From Zoogloeaceae bacterium (GTDB taxonomy: Bacteria > Pseudomonadota > Gammaproteobacteria > Burkholderiales > Rhodocyclaceae), in assembly GCA_031273565.1 (NCBI GenBank), contig JAISRR010000118.1, positions 1 through 56,406 of the forward strand: a stretch of DNA of 56,406 nucleotides, given 5' to 3'. Position numbers and translations under genes: made by a program. The stretch's first letter is position 1. Every line of letters starts with the position of its first letter. Below are positions 11,791-20,510 of this stretch, piece by piece. The notes under the pieces are model-generated. The model saw only the letters and a list, made by a program, of their open reading frames with translations. It was not told the DNA's origin and did no database searches.

Positions 11791-12078
11791 GTGTTTGAAC
11801 GTGTACTGTGCATCTGGATCAATCTCCAGGTGTTGCCGATGATGTTGATGGTGCGTGACATCAATGGGAGAGGTTGCGTTGAACACAGCATCGTGGCGGA
11901 AATGTTTATCGCCGAAACCTGGCTGTTCACCTTTCTGGCCGTCGGCGCGGGGGTGTTGAGCCTGTTTTCCCGAAAGATCGGCAACCGGCATTTCGTGCTG
12001 TTGTCGCTGGCCAATTTCACGGCGTTGCTGGGCGTTGCCATTGCGACGCAACCTTTCAAAATGGGCGTGTGTGTCTGA
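11791..12078 (+). CDS. Possible small membrane protein
   Basis: A 95-residue ORF of unknown function. It starts with GTG at 11791 or ATG at 11839; neither has a convincing ribosome-binding site. The central and C-terminal parts are hydrophobic (TWLFTFLAVGAGVLSLF and FVLLSLANFTALLGVAIA), consistent with two membrane helices. It fills the interval between motD and the duplicated-domain protein in the same direction and ends 15 bases before it. That placement is the main reason to consider it real; it could still be a chance ORF. Confidence 0.4.
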   Translation: MFERVLCIWINLQVLPMMLMVRDINGRGCVEHSIVAEMFIAETWLFTFLAVGAGVLSLFSRKIGNRHFVLLSLANFTALLGVAIATQPFKMGVCV

Positions 12079-12093
12079 TTTGTGATCTCTTCC

Positions 12094-13152
12094 ATGATTA
12101 AACTCAAGGCGCTGCGCCCGTCTGCAAAACGGCTGGTCTGCATGCTGGCATTCGGGGGAGTTGTCACGCTGGCTGCCGCCGTGGAGCCTGAAGCGAAAAT
12201 TCAGTCCACGTTCTACGATCCGGTTGTCACCTATGTCGATCTCGAAACCCTGGATGCAACAGCGGGATTCAGCGGGATGGAACGGCAGATGCAGTATCTG
12301 GTTTCCAGTTTCGGGGATAGCAGCGTCGATAACCACATGTGCGCGCTGGGGTATCGACTGGCGGACGATCGTATCGGGGCGACGGTATTCTGGGACGAGG
12401 AAGGCTATCTTCTGCGCTGGAGGGGAAGCGGCGTCCCCCCGGAAGAAACTGAAATGGATTTCCGTAGCGCGGATTCTCTGGCGCTTCATAGCGGGGGGTT
12501 CAGGCTGGATGAAGCCTTGCGCATGGAAGATGACGAAGATTCACATGCGCAGGGGAGCGTGCCGGGGTTTTTTTACGGCGCGGTCAATGGCATTGGTTTA
12601 CATACGCAGGAAGATGTCCATGCCGAAATCGCGCGCTGCAAGCAGCATGGCCAACGTTATACCATCAAGGCGTTCGCGCTCGGCCCCTCGATTTATGCAG
12701 CGGATCAGATATTGGCGCGCGCGCCAGTCGTTGAGCGACATCCCGCTTTTTCAAGCTACGACACTGAAATACGCTATCTGGTCGCCCGCCTGGGCAACCC
12801 GCAAACGGAAAACCATTTCTGCGTGATCGGCTACCAGATGGCGGATTCAAATGATGCGCATCAGGCTGTGGTCATCTGGACGGAAGGCCATCGGCTGCTG
12901 CGCTGGCGGGGGGGTAATGGCGTCATGGTCTATAACCGGATCGGTGTCGGCAGCCTCTACGAATCGGCGACGCTGGATCTCAACACCGGAACGCTTGTCC
13001 ACGACGATGCTGACACGCCGGAAGGCATAAAAACCCCCGCCCGTATCGAAGGCACGCTGGCGGATTGCCAGAAATCCGGTCGGCATGATGTCGTCCCGCC
13101 CTTTACGCCGCCGGATGATTTCGGGTTGCCAGAAGAGGCAGGCGGGGAATGA
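12094..13152 (+). CDS. Exported protein with a tandemly duplicated domain
   Basis: A 352-residue protein of unknown function. I chose the ATG at 12094; GTG at 12082 is an alternative and neither has a clear Shine-Dalgarno. A signal peptide is visible (RLVCMLAFGGVVTLAAA). The rest is two copies of one domain. Copy one contains NHMCALGYRLAD, FWDEEGYLLRWRG and IARCKQHGQR. Copy two contains NHFCVIGYQMAD, IWTEGHRLLRWRG and LADCQKSGRH. Each copy has two conserved cysteines, one near the start and one near the end, that could form a disulfide in the periplasm. I do not recognise the family. Confidence 0.75.
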   Translation: MIKLKALRPSAKRLVCMLAFGGVVTLAAAVEPEAKIQSTFYDPVVTYVDLETLDATAGFSGMERQMQYLVSSFGDSSVDNHMCALGYRLADDRIGATVFWDEEGYLLRWRGSGVPPEETEMDFRSADSLALHSGGFRLDEALRMEDDEDSHAQGSVPGFFYGAVNGIGLHTQEDVHAEIARCKQHGQRYTIKAFALGPSIYAADQILARAPVVERHPAFSSYDTEIRYLVARLGNPQTENHFCVIGYQMADSNDAHQAVVIWTEGHRLLRWRGGNGVMVYNRIGVGSLYESATLDLNTGTLVHDDADTPEGIKTPARIEGTLADCQKSGRHDVVPPFTPPDDFGLPEEAGGE

Positions 13153-13161
13153 GGCCGATCG

Positions 13162-14163
13162 CTATTCCACCACGCCCAGAAAATGATTGAGGAGATGGAA
13201 ATGATCCTCGAAGCATTGCGCCTCCAGCGCCGGTAAGTCGGCAAGCGGAATCCAGCGCGCTTCGGCGGCGTCGTCCGCGCCGTGGACTTTGGGCAGGGTG
13301 TCCAGATGCAAATCGAACCAGTGCGCGTGGGTGATGATGCGGGCGCGCTGGCTGCGGTCGGGATGGTCGAAAACGGCGATGGCGCGCAGGGCGGTGTCTG
13401 GCGCGTCAAATCCGGTTTCTTCTTGCAGTTCGCGGCGCGCGCCCTGCAACAGCCGTTCCCGGCCTTCGAGAAAACCGCCGGGCACAGCCCACAGTCCACG
13501 CCCCGGCGGGCTGCCGCGTCGAATCAGCAAAACATGCTGTGCCGCCGTCACCACCGCATCCACGGTGATGAAAGGGCCATTGCCCCAGCGTTGCCGGTAT
13601 TGCCCGATGGCCTGCCAGTCGGCGCGGAGGGCGGCGTAGTCAGCCCCTTGCGACCAGTCTTGCAGGAAACGGGCGACGTTTTCCGGTAACAGGGCGGTGA
13701 GGTCATCCGGGAAATCGCCCGCAAAATAAAGCTGGCGCACACGGCTTGCGTCGATGTCGCCCTGTCGTTCGACGGCGTGAAACGCCCAGTTCGGAAACAG
13801 GTTCAGATAATAGGTGGAAGCGTCCTTGGCAAAACCCGTCAGTGTGATGCGCTTTACGCCCTCACCGCAGTGTTCGCGCACGCCCTTTTCCACCGCCGCC
13901 GCCCAACGCCGGTCGTCGTAATAATCCCGCACCGGCAGGAACGCCACCCGCGCCCGCTGGTCGGCGGCGAGACTGCCGACAATCATCGCCGCCCGTTCTT
14001 CCCAGGTAAAAGGATTTTTCGGCGTGCGCGCCTGATGCGCGGAACCGGGCACGACCAACACCCGCTCCGCCAAGGCCAACGCCTGCCGCAGCAAACCGGC
14101 GTGGCCGTTGTGGAAAGGCTGGAAGCGACCAATCAGGATGGCGATGTCGGGTATGGCGGACAT
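13162..14163 (-). CDS. nadM: Bifunctional NMN adenylyltransferase / Nudix hydrolase
   Basis: A 333-residue fusion. The N-terminal NadM-type nucleotidyltransferase (IGRFQPFHNGHAGLL, with the HxGH motif) joins a mononucleotide to AMP to make the dinucleotide. The C-terminal Nudix domain has a perfect Nudix box from GGFLEGRE to RELQEETGF (about residues 235-260) and by family precedent hydrolyses ADP-ribose or related NAD breakdown products. I chose the ATG at 14163 because AGGGGA lies just upstream and it follows the nadE stop by ten bases; an upstream in-frame start overlaps nadE. It is last in the salvage operon. NadM enzymes often prefer NMN, so use of nicotinate mononucleotide here is inference. 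Confidence 0.93.
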   Translation of the reverse strand: MSAIPDIAILIGRFQPFHNGHAGLLRQALALAERVLVVPGSAHQARTPKNPFTWEERAAMIVGSLAADQRARVAFLPVRDYYDDRRWAAAVEKGVREHCGEGVKRITLTGFAKDASTYYLNLFPNWAFHAVERQGDIDASRVRQLYFAGDFPDDLTALLPENVARFLQDWSQGADYAALRADWQAIGQYRQRWGNGPFITVDAVVTAAQHVLLIRRGSPPGRGLWAVPGGFLEGRERLLQGARRELQEETGFDAPDTALRAIAVFDHPDRSQRARIITHAHWFDLHLDTLPKVHGADDAAEARWIPLADLPALEAQCFEDHFHLLNHFLGVVE

Positions 14164-14173
14164 GGGATTCCCC

Positions 14174-15880
14174 TTATTCATACTTCGCCGCAATCGGCAT
14201 CTGCCGTCCGTTGCCGAAGGCGCGGGGGCGCAGGCGCAGGATGGGCGGAGCCTGGCGGCGTTTGTATTCGTTCCGGTGAATCATGCGGCGGATGCGGGTG
14301 ACGAGCGCCTTGCCTGCGGCGTCAGCGGTGAGGCGCTGGTAGTCGGCGCGCACCTGTTCGCGTTCTTCTGCGCTCAGGCGGTCGCCTTCGATCAGCGCCT
14401 TGAGGAGGGTGTCCAGCACCGGGTAAGGCGGCAGGCTGTCGGTGTCCTTCTGATCGGGCGCGAGTTCGGCGGAAGGCGGTTTGTCGATGATGGCATCGGG
14501 AATCAACTCGCGTCCGGCGACTTCGTTCAGATGGCGCGAGAGCGCGAACACTTCTGTTTTATAGAGATCGCCGATCAACCCAAGCCCGCCGTTGGTGTCG
14601 CCGTACAGGGTGCAGTAGCCGACGGAAATCTCGCTCTTGTTGCCGGTGGTGAGCAGCAGCGCGCCGAACTGGTTGGAATATTCCATCAGCACCGTGCCGC
14701 GTGCGCGGGCTTGCAGGTTTTCCAGCGCCAGCCCCTTGAGCGGTTCACCGAACGCCGCGTTGAAGCCCTGTTCATAGGCGGCAACCAGATCGCGGATGGG
14801 ATGTTCGTGGAGCCGGACGCCAAGGTTTTTGCACAACCTGACCGAATCATCGACGCTGCCCGCGCTGGAAAAACGGGAGGGCAGCGTTACGGCAATGACA
14901 TTTTCCGGCCCCAGCGCCTCGGTGGCGAGCGCGAGCGTGAGCGCGCTGTCGATGCCGCCGGAAGAACCGACCAGCACTTTTTTGAAGCCGCAACGACGGG
15001 CATAGTCGGAGAGGCCGAGCATAATCTGACGGCGATAAAAGGCCATCATGGACAAACCGGCGACAGGCACGGTATCGAGTGGCTTGCCTTCCACGTCCGG
15101 AAATTGTCCATCCTGAAAGCGCAACGCGACAATGGCTTCCTTAAAACGCGGCGCTTCAAAAACGACGCCCGCTTCCGGCGTGACGGCGAAGGATGCGCCA
15201 TCGAACACCAGTTGATCGTGCCCGCCAATCTGGTTGACATGGATCATCGGGATGTTGTGGCGGCGGCTGGCGGCGGCAAGCAGCGCGTGCCGTTGCCCGC
15301 GCTTGCCGATGTCGGACGGGCTGGCGTTCAGGGTAATGATGAGATCGGGGTGGGCATTCGCCATCGGGACGAAGGGATTGACCGGATAATCAAGGCCGGC
15401 GTCGTTCCAGGCGTCTTCGCAGATCATGAAACCGATTTTCGTGTCGCCCAGGGTTACGGTCGGCGCAACTTCCGGCCCCGGCTCGAAATAACGCCGCTCG
15501 TCGAACACATCGTAGGTCGGCAACAGTTGCTTGGCATAGCGCAACACCACATGTCCGTCGACGATAAGCAGCAGCCCGTTTTCCAGCGCCTTGCCCGGCT
15601 CCGTGCGGATGAGCGGCGCGCCGACCACCCAATAAAGACCCGGCGTGGCGCGGCTGGCCGCCAGCAGGTCGGCGAGCGCGACCTCGACGCGGGCGAGAAA
15701 ATCCGCCTCGGTGAGCAGATCGCCGGGCGGATAGCCGGTGAGCGCGAGTTCCGAAAACACCACCAGCGCCGCCCCGTCTGCAGCGGCCTTGCGGGCGGCG
15801 TCTGTCATCATGGCGAGATTGCCGGAGAGGTCGCCGATGGTGAAATTGAGTTGGGCGAGGGAGAGTTTTAGCGAGGGCAT
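14174..15880 (-). CDS. nadE: Glutamine-dependent NAD+ synthetase
   Basis: NadE amidates nicotinate adenine dinucleotide to NAD+, using ammonia from glutamine. The N-terminal nitrilase-fold glutaminase domain (about residues 1-260) shows FSELALTGYPPGDLL (Glu), KQLLPTYDVFDERRYFEPG (Lys) and FMICEDAWN (Cys). The C-terminal synthetase domain has the P-loop LVGSSGGIDSALTLALA and GNKSEISVGYCTLYGD. At 568 residues it is a full-length two-domain form. It sits 57 bases after vapC and ten bases before nadM. Confidence 0.97.
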   Translation of the reverse strand: MPSLKLSLAQLNFTIGDLSGNLAMMTDAARKAAADGAALVVFSELALTGYPPGDLLTEADFLARVEVALADLLAASRATPGLYWVVGAPLIRTEPGKALENGLLLIVDGHVVLRYAKQLLPTYDVFDERRYFEPGPEVAPTVTLGDTKIGFMICEDAWNDAGLDYPVNPFVPMANAHPDLIITLNASPSDIGKRGQRHALLAAASRRHNIPMIHVNQIGGHDQLVFDGASFAVTPEAGVVFEAPRFKEAIVALRFQDGQFPDVEGKPLDTVPVAGLSMMAFYRRQIMLGLSDYARRCGFKKVLVGSSGGIDSALTLALATEALGPENVIAVTLPSRFSSAGSVDDSVRLCKNLGVRLHEHPIRDLVAAYEQGFNAAFGEPLKGLALENLQARARGTVLMEYSNQFGALLLTTGNKSEISVGYCTLYGDTNGGLGLIGDLYKTEVFALSRHLNEVAGRELIPDAIIDKPPSAELAPDQKDTDSLPPYPVLDTLLKALIEGDRLSAEEREQVRADYQRLTADAAGKALVTRIRRMIHRNEYKRRQAPPILRLRPRAFGNGRQMPIAAKYE

Positions 15881-15937
15881 AGGAGATTCTGAGTTACAGG
15901 GAGGGTTTTCAAACCCGTTAAATTCGGGTTTCTATCT

Positions 15938-16357
15938 TTATTCAAAAACACATCCACCCGCGCTTTTCATGGCTTCCAGCAGTTTCCGGTCGAATGTCGC
16001 CAGCATTGCGCCTTTGCGTAACGCCAGTTCCAGATAGCTTGCGTCATAGGCGGACAAACCATATTGACGCGCCAACGCCATTATCTGATTACGCCGCATA
16101 GCGGGGTGCACGCTATCTGCCACGATGGGAAGGCTGTCCAGTCGCGCCAGATAGTCGATGATTGCCGCTTCTGTCACGATTTTGCGACGTTCGCCGACCA
16201 GCAGCGCATTGGCGACTTCCGTGTGCCAGAGCAGGGGTACGCTGAGTTCTACGCGATGCGCTTCATCCAGCACACGGTCAGCGCGTGTTGCCTCGGCAGG
16301 TGTCGGGCGCTCGAAAATCCAGGCGAGCGCCAGTGAAGCATCTAATACGATACTCAT
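15938..16357 (-). CDS. vapC: PIN-domain toxin, VapC family
   Basis: A 139-residue PIN-domain ribonuclease, the toxin of a type II pair; VapC toxins cut tRNA or rRNA. Expected acidic residues are present: IVLDASLAL near the N-terminus, the HTEVANAL glutamate, and the YGLSAYDASYLELA and LATFDRKL aspartates. Its ATG overlaps the antitoxin stop by four bases. The pair is on the same strand as, and inside, the NAD salvage gene set. All four catalytic acidic positions seem intact, so activity is plausible. The target is unknown. Confidence 0.88.
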   Translation of the reverse strand: MSIVLDASLALAWIFERPTPAEATRADRVLDEAHRVELSVPLLWHTEVANALLVGERRKIVTEAAIIDYLARLDSLPIVADSVHPAMRRNQIMALARQYGLSAYDASYLELALRKGAMLATFDRKLLEAMKSAGGCVFE

Positions 16358-16599
16358 CGGCGACCTTCGCCAATCCAGTCGTCAATCTCCTCTGCACTGA
16401 CGCCACGTATTTTTTTGAATGTTCGCATGGCGGCGATGGCAACTTTGGTGTCCCGTTGCCGCATAGCCTCGCTTGGCACAAGATCAGCCACGGATTCGCC
16501 CCGAACCGTAATGGTGTAGCACTGCCCCTCATCCCGCACGGCGCGCAGCAACTCGGAAAGCCTGGCCTTGGCATTGAAAATACCGACTTCCTGAAACAT
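16354..16599 (-). CDS. Phd/YefM-type antitoxin
   Basis: An 81-residue antitoxin of the prevent-host-death family, expected to bind and neutralise the neighbouring PIN toxin and to repress the pair's transcription. The N-terminal DNA-binding fold is recognised by EVGIFNAKARLSELLRAV and the following TITVRGESVADLVPS. The C-terminal toxin-binding tail is VSAEEIDDWIGEGRR. GGAG lies eight bases before the ATG. It follows pncB by only 31 bases, so the pair may be read from the salvage promoter as well as from any promoter of its own. Confidence 0.88.
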   Translation of the reverse strand: MFQEVGIFNAKARLSELLRAVRDEGQCYTITVRGESVADLVPSEAMRQRDTKVAIAAMRTFKKIRGVSAEEIDDWIGEGRR

Positions 16600-16630
16600 G
16601 ATGGGACTCCAATCCGGTTTGTAATCCGGT

Positions 16631-17842
16631 TTATTGTAGCGGTTCCGTCGCCGGATGCCGAAACACCTGCCGCAGATAACCCAAAAAGGTTTCGTCCTCG
16701 CACAGCGTTTTCCCCGGCGTGTCGGAGAGTTTGGCGACGGGCTGGCCGTTGCAGGCGATGAGTTTCATCACGATGTTGAGCGCCTGGTGCGGGGTGTCGT
16801 TGGTCAGATTGGTGCCGATGCCGTAGGCGGTCTTGATGCGGCCCCGGAAATGCTTGTAAAGCGCGATGGCGCGGGGCAGGTCGAGGCCGTCGGAAAATAC
16901 CAGTTGTTTGGTGTACGGGTTGATGTGTAATTTTTTGTAGTGGGCGATGGCTTTTTCGCCCCACGCCACCGGGTCGCCGGAATCGTGGCGCAGGCCATCG
17001 AAGAGCTTGGCGAAATAGAGGTCGAAATCGCGCAAAAAAGCGTCCATGCCGACCACATCGGTGAGCGCGATGCCAAGGTCGCCGCGAAATTCCTGCACCC
17101 AGCCTTCGAGCGCCGCCTTTTGAAAATCTCTGAGCCGCACGCCGACGGCCTGATAGGCTTGCAGGTATTCATGCGCCATGGTGCCGATGGGGGTGATGTT
17201 CAGCTTTTTTGCCAGATAAACATTGGAGGTGCCGCGAAAATACTGTGGCAATTCGCGGGCAAAGGTCACCACGACTTCTTCCTGCCATGCCCCGGAATAG
17301 CGGCGACGCAGGCCGAAATCGCTCATGGAAAAGGGAACGGAACCATCGAGTTCGCCTTCTTCGCGGCGGAGCAGGGCGATTTTTTCGCGCAGGCGACGAC
17401 GGGCTTCAATGAGCGTGGCTTCCGCATCACCCAGACGACGAAAATACAGTTCATTGACGATATAGAGCACGAAAATCTCGAAGGCCATGACGTGCACAAT
17501 CGGCCCCTTCGCCGTGATCGCCAGCCGTCCGTCTTCCACGCTCACCCGGATGAAGCGGCGCTGAAAGCGGAAGACGGAGAGAAAATCGACGAAATCGCTT
17601 TTGATGAAACGCAGGCCGCGCAGGTAATCCAGTTCGTCGAGGCGAAAACTCAAGGCGCAGAGCCGATCCAGTTCCGTCCCGATTTCCGCCTGCAATTCAA
17701 CGAGCGGGAAGGCGGGCGTGTTGCGACAGACGAAGGTGTATTCAGCCTCAATACCGGGATGGCTGTGCAATAACGCCTGCCACATGGTGAATTTGTAGAG
17801 GTCGTTTTCGAGCAGGCTGTGCACGATGGGCGGCGCGTTCAT
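16631..17842 (-). CDS. pncB: Nicotinate phosphoribosyltransferase
   Basis: PncB converts nicotinate, PRPP and ATP to nicotinate mononucleotide, the committed step of the Preiss-Handler salvage route. The 403 residues begin with [17 protein letters not shown], the family opening, and contain [13 protein letters not shown] around the phosphoacceptor histidine and [14 protein letters not shown] near the phosphate site. Its ATG overlaps the stop of the upstream nicotinamidase gene by four bases, which indicates coupling of the two salvage steps. Confidence 0.96.
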   Translation of the reverse strand: MNAPPIVHSLLENDLYKFTMWQALLHSHPGIEAEYTFVCRNTPAFPLVELQAEIGTELDRLCALSFRLDELDYLRGLRFIKSDFVDFLSVFRFQRRFIRVSVEDGRLAITAKGPIVHVMAFEIFVLYIVNELYFRRLGDAEATLIEARRRLREKIALLRREEGELDGSVPFSMSDFGLRRRYSGAWQEEVVVTFARELPQYFRGTSNVYLAKKLNITPIGTMAHEYLQAYQAVGVRLRDFQKAALEGWVQEFRGDLGIALTDVVGMDAFLRDFDLYFAKLFDGLRHDSGDPVAWGEKAIAHYKKLHINPYTKQLVFSDGLDLPRAIALYKHFRGRIKTAYGIGTNLTNDTPHQALNIVMKLIACNGQPVAKLSDTPGKTLCEDETFLGYLRQVFRHPATEPLQ

Positions 17843-18702
17843 GCAAGATTCCCTGGCGCTGCGGCATTGTCGGTGAGTTCTGCCAGCAGCTCTTCGGCGT
17901 GGGCGATGCGTGCGCCGGTTGCGCGCATCGCGGCGATGAACGCGCTCTGCCCGGCTTCAAACCCCGCCACCGGACTCATGCAATCGACGATCAGGGTCAG
18001 GCGTCGGGCGGCGTCCGGTAGATCGTCGACGAGGTGTTCGGTCGTTGCCTTGATGCAGTGGCTACCGGCTTCGCCCGCGATCAGGATGCGGTCTGCGACG
18101 GCGAGGCGGGCGAGCAGGGCGTCGTTGTCGAGCGTTTCCGGCGCGGCGGGATCGGGCACTTCGGCGCGGATGGCGCTGTAGTGTTCCGTCCACGGGTGCA
18201 TGCCTTTGAGGATTTTTTCCACGCGCCGATTGCCCGTCTCTTCCCATGCGTTGTAGGCGGCGCGCACCGCCTCGTGCACGTTGTGGCCCCAGGAGCCGAG
18301 TTCGCAGTGCACCGGCCAGACCATGTGCGTGTAACGCCCCGCCGCCTCCAGCAGGTCGAGGTAGGCGAGGACGCGCGCAGTATCTTCTCTCCCACGCGGC
18401 AAAAAACGTCCGGCCCGCACCTCGTCGGCGTGAATGGGCGTAAAGGGCGCGACCGCCTCGCCATTGCCTTGCCGCCAGAAACCCGGATGCGCGATGTCGA
18501 GCCGCTGGTGCGAATCCAGCGTCACCGAAATCTCCGTGATGCGCTGTCCGCCGAGACGGATCAATGCCGCCAGCCGCAGCATGTCGGCATGCGCGCCCGC
18601 CACCGGCAGGGCGGGCGTGTTACCGCCCCGAAAATCTTCGGGAAGATCGCAAAAATCGTTCTGCGGGTCGATGATGAGGAGATGAACCGTTTTTTTCGTC
18701 AT
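17839..18702 (-). CDS. pncA: Nicotinamidase-like cysteine hydrolase
   Basis: An isochorismatase-superfamily amidase, most likely nicotinamidase, which deamidates nicotinamide to nicotinate. The catalytic set is recognisable: aspartate in [11 protein letters not shown], lysine near [15 protein letters not shown], and cysteine in [15 protein letters not shown]. The metal/substrate region [12 protein letters not shown] is also present. The 287 residues are longer than the usual 180-220, with extra sequence between the first two motifs. I start it at the ATG at 18702; GTG at 18726 adds eight residues. Four-base overlap with pncB supports the assignment. Confidence 0.87.
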   Translation of the reverse strand: MTKKTVHLLIIDPQNDFCDLPEDFRGGNTPALPVAGAHADMLRLAALIRLGGQRITEISVTLDSHQRLDIAHPGFWRQGNGEAVAPFTPIHADEVRAGRFLPRGREDTARVLAYLDLLEAAGRYTHMVWPVHCELGSWGHNVHEAVRAAYNAWEETGNRRVEKILKGMHPWTEHYSAIRAEVPDPAAPETLDNDALLARLAVADRILIAGEAGSHCIKATTEHLVDDLPDAARRLTLIVDCMSPVAGFEAGQSAFIAAMRATGARIAHAEELLAELTDNAAAPGNLA

Positions 18703-18825
18703 GATGCGTTTCAAGTTTTCGGGCACAGGATAAATTGAGGCTGCATTTTAGATGGGTTTTACGATGCGATGTCGAGCAGAAAGTCACGCGCGGAATGATG
18801 CGCCCGTTGTTGGCAGGGGGTTTTT
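18703..18825. other. Upstream region of the NAD salvage operon
   Basis: This short stretch should hold the promoter of the leftward salvage operon. A TAAAAT on the minus strand close to the start is a possible -10, with TCGACA 19 bases farther up as a weak -35. No convincing regulator site or ncRNA was recognised. Confidence 0.25.
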
Positions 18826-18917
18826 GGTAGGGCGTTTCTGGTAGGGCGTGCTCTCCGAGCGCGCCGCATGTAAACGACGGCGCTTTCGGAGAAAGCGCCT
18901 TACCTAAACCACCTACC
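18826..18917. repeat. GGTAGGGCG palindromic repeat, copy 1
   Basis: Two GGTAGGGCG units are followed by CTCTCCGAGCGCGCCGCATG, a short linker, then GGCGCTTTCGGAGAAAGCGC and CTTACC. The outer units are inverted relative to the closing CTTACC/CCTACC, so the element can fold. A near-identical block lies at 20697-20832 on the other side of the porin gene, in the same orientation. Confidence 0.8.
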
Positions 18918-18966
18918 CCCCTGCCGAACCGCCTTTTTTCAGAACATCGGGGTTTTGCGAAGGCGC

Positions 18967-18997
18967 AAAAAAACGGACGCCGAAGCGTCCGTTTTTT
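18967..18997 (-). terminator. Porin terminator (bidirectional)
   Basis: An 8-bp perfect stem, ACGGACGC (18973-18980) with GCGTCCGT (18985-18992), closes a four-base loop (UUCG as read on the minus strand). It is flanked by A-rich and T-rich runs on both sides, so it can act as an intrinsic terminator in either direction. It lies 23 bases after the porin stop codon. Confidence 0.88.
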
Positions 18998-19019
18998 GAC
19001 TTGCTGTTCTCCGGGGAGA

Positions 19020-20201
19020 TCAGAAGTTGTGCTTCAGACCGAACTGGAAGCCGTTTTGGTAGCCATCGCCAGCGTTATTGGCGTCATTCGTGGTAGCGAA
19101 ACGATTGAGATCATTGCTGCCGTCATCGTTGCTGATGTCGGAGTAGGCGGCGTAGAAGTTGGTACGCTTGGACAGGCTATAGGTGTAACCCAACGCCCAT
19201 TGCTTGGCTTTGCCGCTGTCACCATCCCATTTGAGTTTGGATTGGTTGTAGGAAGCCAGAACAGCATGTTTACCGAACGGAACCGTCACGCCCAGACCAA
19301 AAGTCTTCAGCTTCAAGTCGCCAAAAACAGTTCTGGCATAGGGGTTGAGCGCCAAGTTTGCGAAACCGTCCTTGTCTTTGTAGCTGTCATAGTAAGCGGA
19401 GAGCTTGACAACCTTGAAGTCATAGGTGCCGCCCAGCGTCCATTGCTTGACCTTGACGTCCTTGGCAGTATCCTTGCCCTTGATTTGTTGATAGGCCAGA
19501 CCGATGTCCAGAGGACCATTGGTGTAGCGAGGCAGAATGGTGTAGACGCGCAGATCGCCATCGTTATCCACGCCACCGGCGCGGACGACGGTACCAGTGG
19601 GAAGCCCTAAAGCAGTACCAAGGGCGGTGTTAGCAGCGACGGGGACACCCGCACCTTCTTGCCACAGGGCGCTGGTGGAATAAGCGCCAGTCACATTGAA
19701 GCCGGAGAAGCTGGGCGAAACATAGGCCACCGCGTTGTCGACGCGATCCACGTCAGCAGCGACAACGTCGCTGAACACATTGTGGAAGCGACCCACGGTG
19801 CCGTCACCGAAGGGGTCAATCGCGGCGAGCAGGGAGTAACGGGGAGCGACCAGACGACCGGCGATGGCGGTGCCGAAGCCACCGGTCAGACCCAGAAAAG
19901 CTTGTTTGCCGAAGAGCTTGCCGTCTTCGGTATGCTCGCCGTCATCAGCGCTAAAACCAGCTTCCAGCACGAACAGGGCCGAAACGCCATTGCCCAGGTC
20001 TTCAACCCCCTTGAAGCCAATCGCGGAATCACCGGAAAGACCGGAGTCGATGGCGTTCTGGCTGCCAACATGGCTATTAATGTTGTCGCCACGATGGGAA
20101 AAACCGACATCCACGGAGCCGTAGATGGTGACATTGGATTGAGCGAAAGCCGCGCCGGAAGCCAGAGTGGCGATAGCGAGTGCGATAAGTTTCTTTTGCA
20201 T
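19020..20201 (-). CDS. Gram-negative porin (betaproteobacterial trimeric type)
   Basis: A 393-residue outer-membrane porin. The signal peptide KKLIALAIATLASGAAFAQ is followed by the family start SNVTIYGSVDVGF, and the last residue is phenylalanine (FGLKHNF), the signal for assembly by the BAM machinery. Alternating amphipathic strands and a PRYSLLAAIDPFG-type constriction-loop region are present. AGGAA lies just before the ATG. It is a single gene with its own terminator. Its candidate promoter carries a 15-base G tract, suggesting switchable expression. Substrate specificity cannot be read from the sequence. Confidence 0.93.
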   Translation of the reverse strand: MQKKLIALAIATLASGAAFAQSNVTIYGSVDVGFSHRGDNINSHVGSQNAIDSGLSGDSAIGFKGVEDLGNGVSALFVLEAGFSADDGEHTEDGKLFGKQAFLGLTGGFGTAIAGRLVAPRYSLLAAIDPFGDGTVGRFHNVFSDVVAADVDRVDNAVAYVSPSFSGFNVTGAYSTSALWQEGAGVPVAANTALGTALGLPTGTVVRAGGVDNDGDLRVYTILPRYTNGPLDIGLAYQQIKGKDTAKDVKVKQWTLGGTYDFKVVKLSAYYDSYKDKDGFANLALNPYARTVFGDLKLKTFGLGVTVPFGKHAVLASYNQSKLKWDGDSGKAKQWALGYTYSLSKRTNFYAAYSDISNDDGSNDLNRFATTNDANNAGDGYQNGFQFGLKHNF

Positions 20202-20344
20202 GGAATATTCCTCGTGAAAATTCTTGGAAAGGTTCCCAAAGCGACAGGTTCAGGATTTTTCAGGATTGCCTGCGAGCCTGTGGAGACCTTGCAAACAACC
20301 CACCCTTGATTCACCCGTCCCCTGCGCTCCGGGAGACAGGCCGC

Positions 20345-20378
20345 AATATCACATCCCCCCCCCCCCCCCGCAAGTCAA
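20345..20378 (-). promoter_or_regulatory. Candidate porin promoter with poly-G spacer
   Basis: On the minus strand TTGACT (20373-20378) is a good -35 and GATATT (20345-20350) a fair -10. Between them is a 22-base spacer made of TGC, fifteen G and ATGT. The spacer is about five bases longer than the optimal 17, so at this tract length the promoter should be weak. Loss of four or five G would bring it to the optimum. The predicted start lies about 140 bases before the porin ATG. Confidence 0.6.
20355..20369. repeat. Homopolymeric tract of 15 C (poly-G on the porin strand)
   Basis: Fifteen consecutive C on the plus strand. Such a run in a non-coding spacer is a typical hotspot for slipped-strand length change. 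Its exact length may also vary through sequencing or assembly. Confidence 0.9.
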
Positions 20379-20510
20379 TTCTTTTTTTCTGTTGTTAAAA
20401 AGTTTTTTGTGTTGTTTTTTTGAAACACACTGAAACATTCCTCATGCGCGCGTGGGGGATCGGTAGAATGGCGCGCTTCCTTGATTCGTATCCGAATTAA
20501 CCCATGCCCA

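Noticed and set aside
14108-15871. 587-codon open frame on the plus strand opposite nadE
   Set aside because: It covers nadE, whose domains and motifs are intact; there is no ribosome site and the composition is that of a reverse frame.
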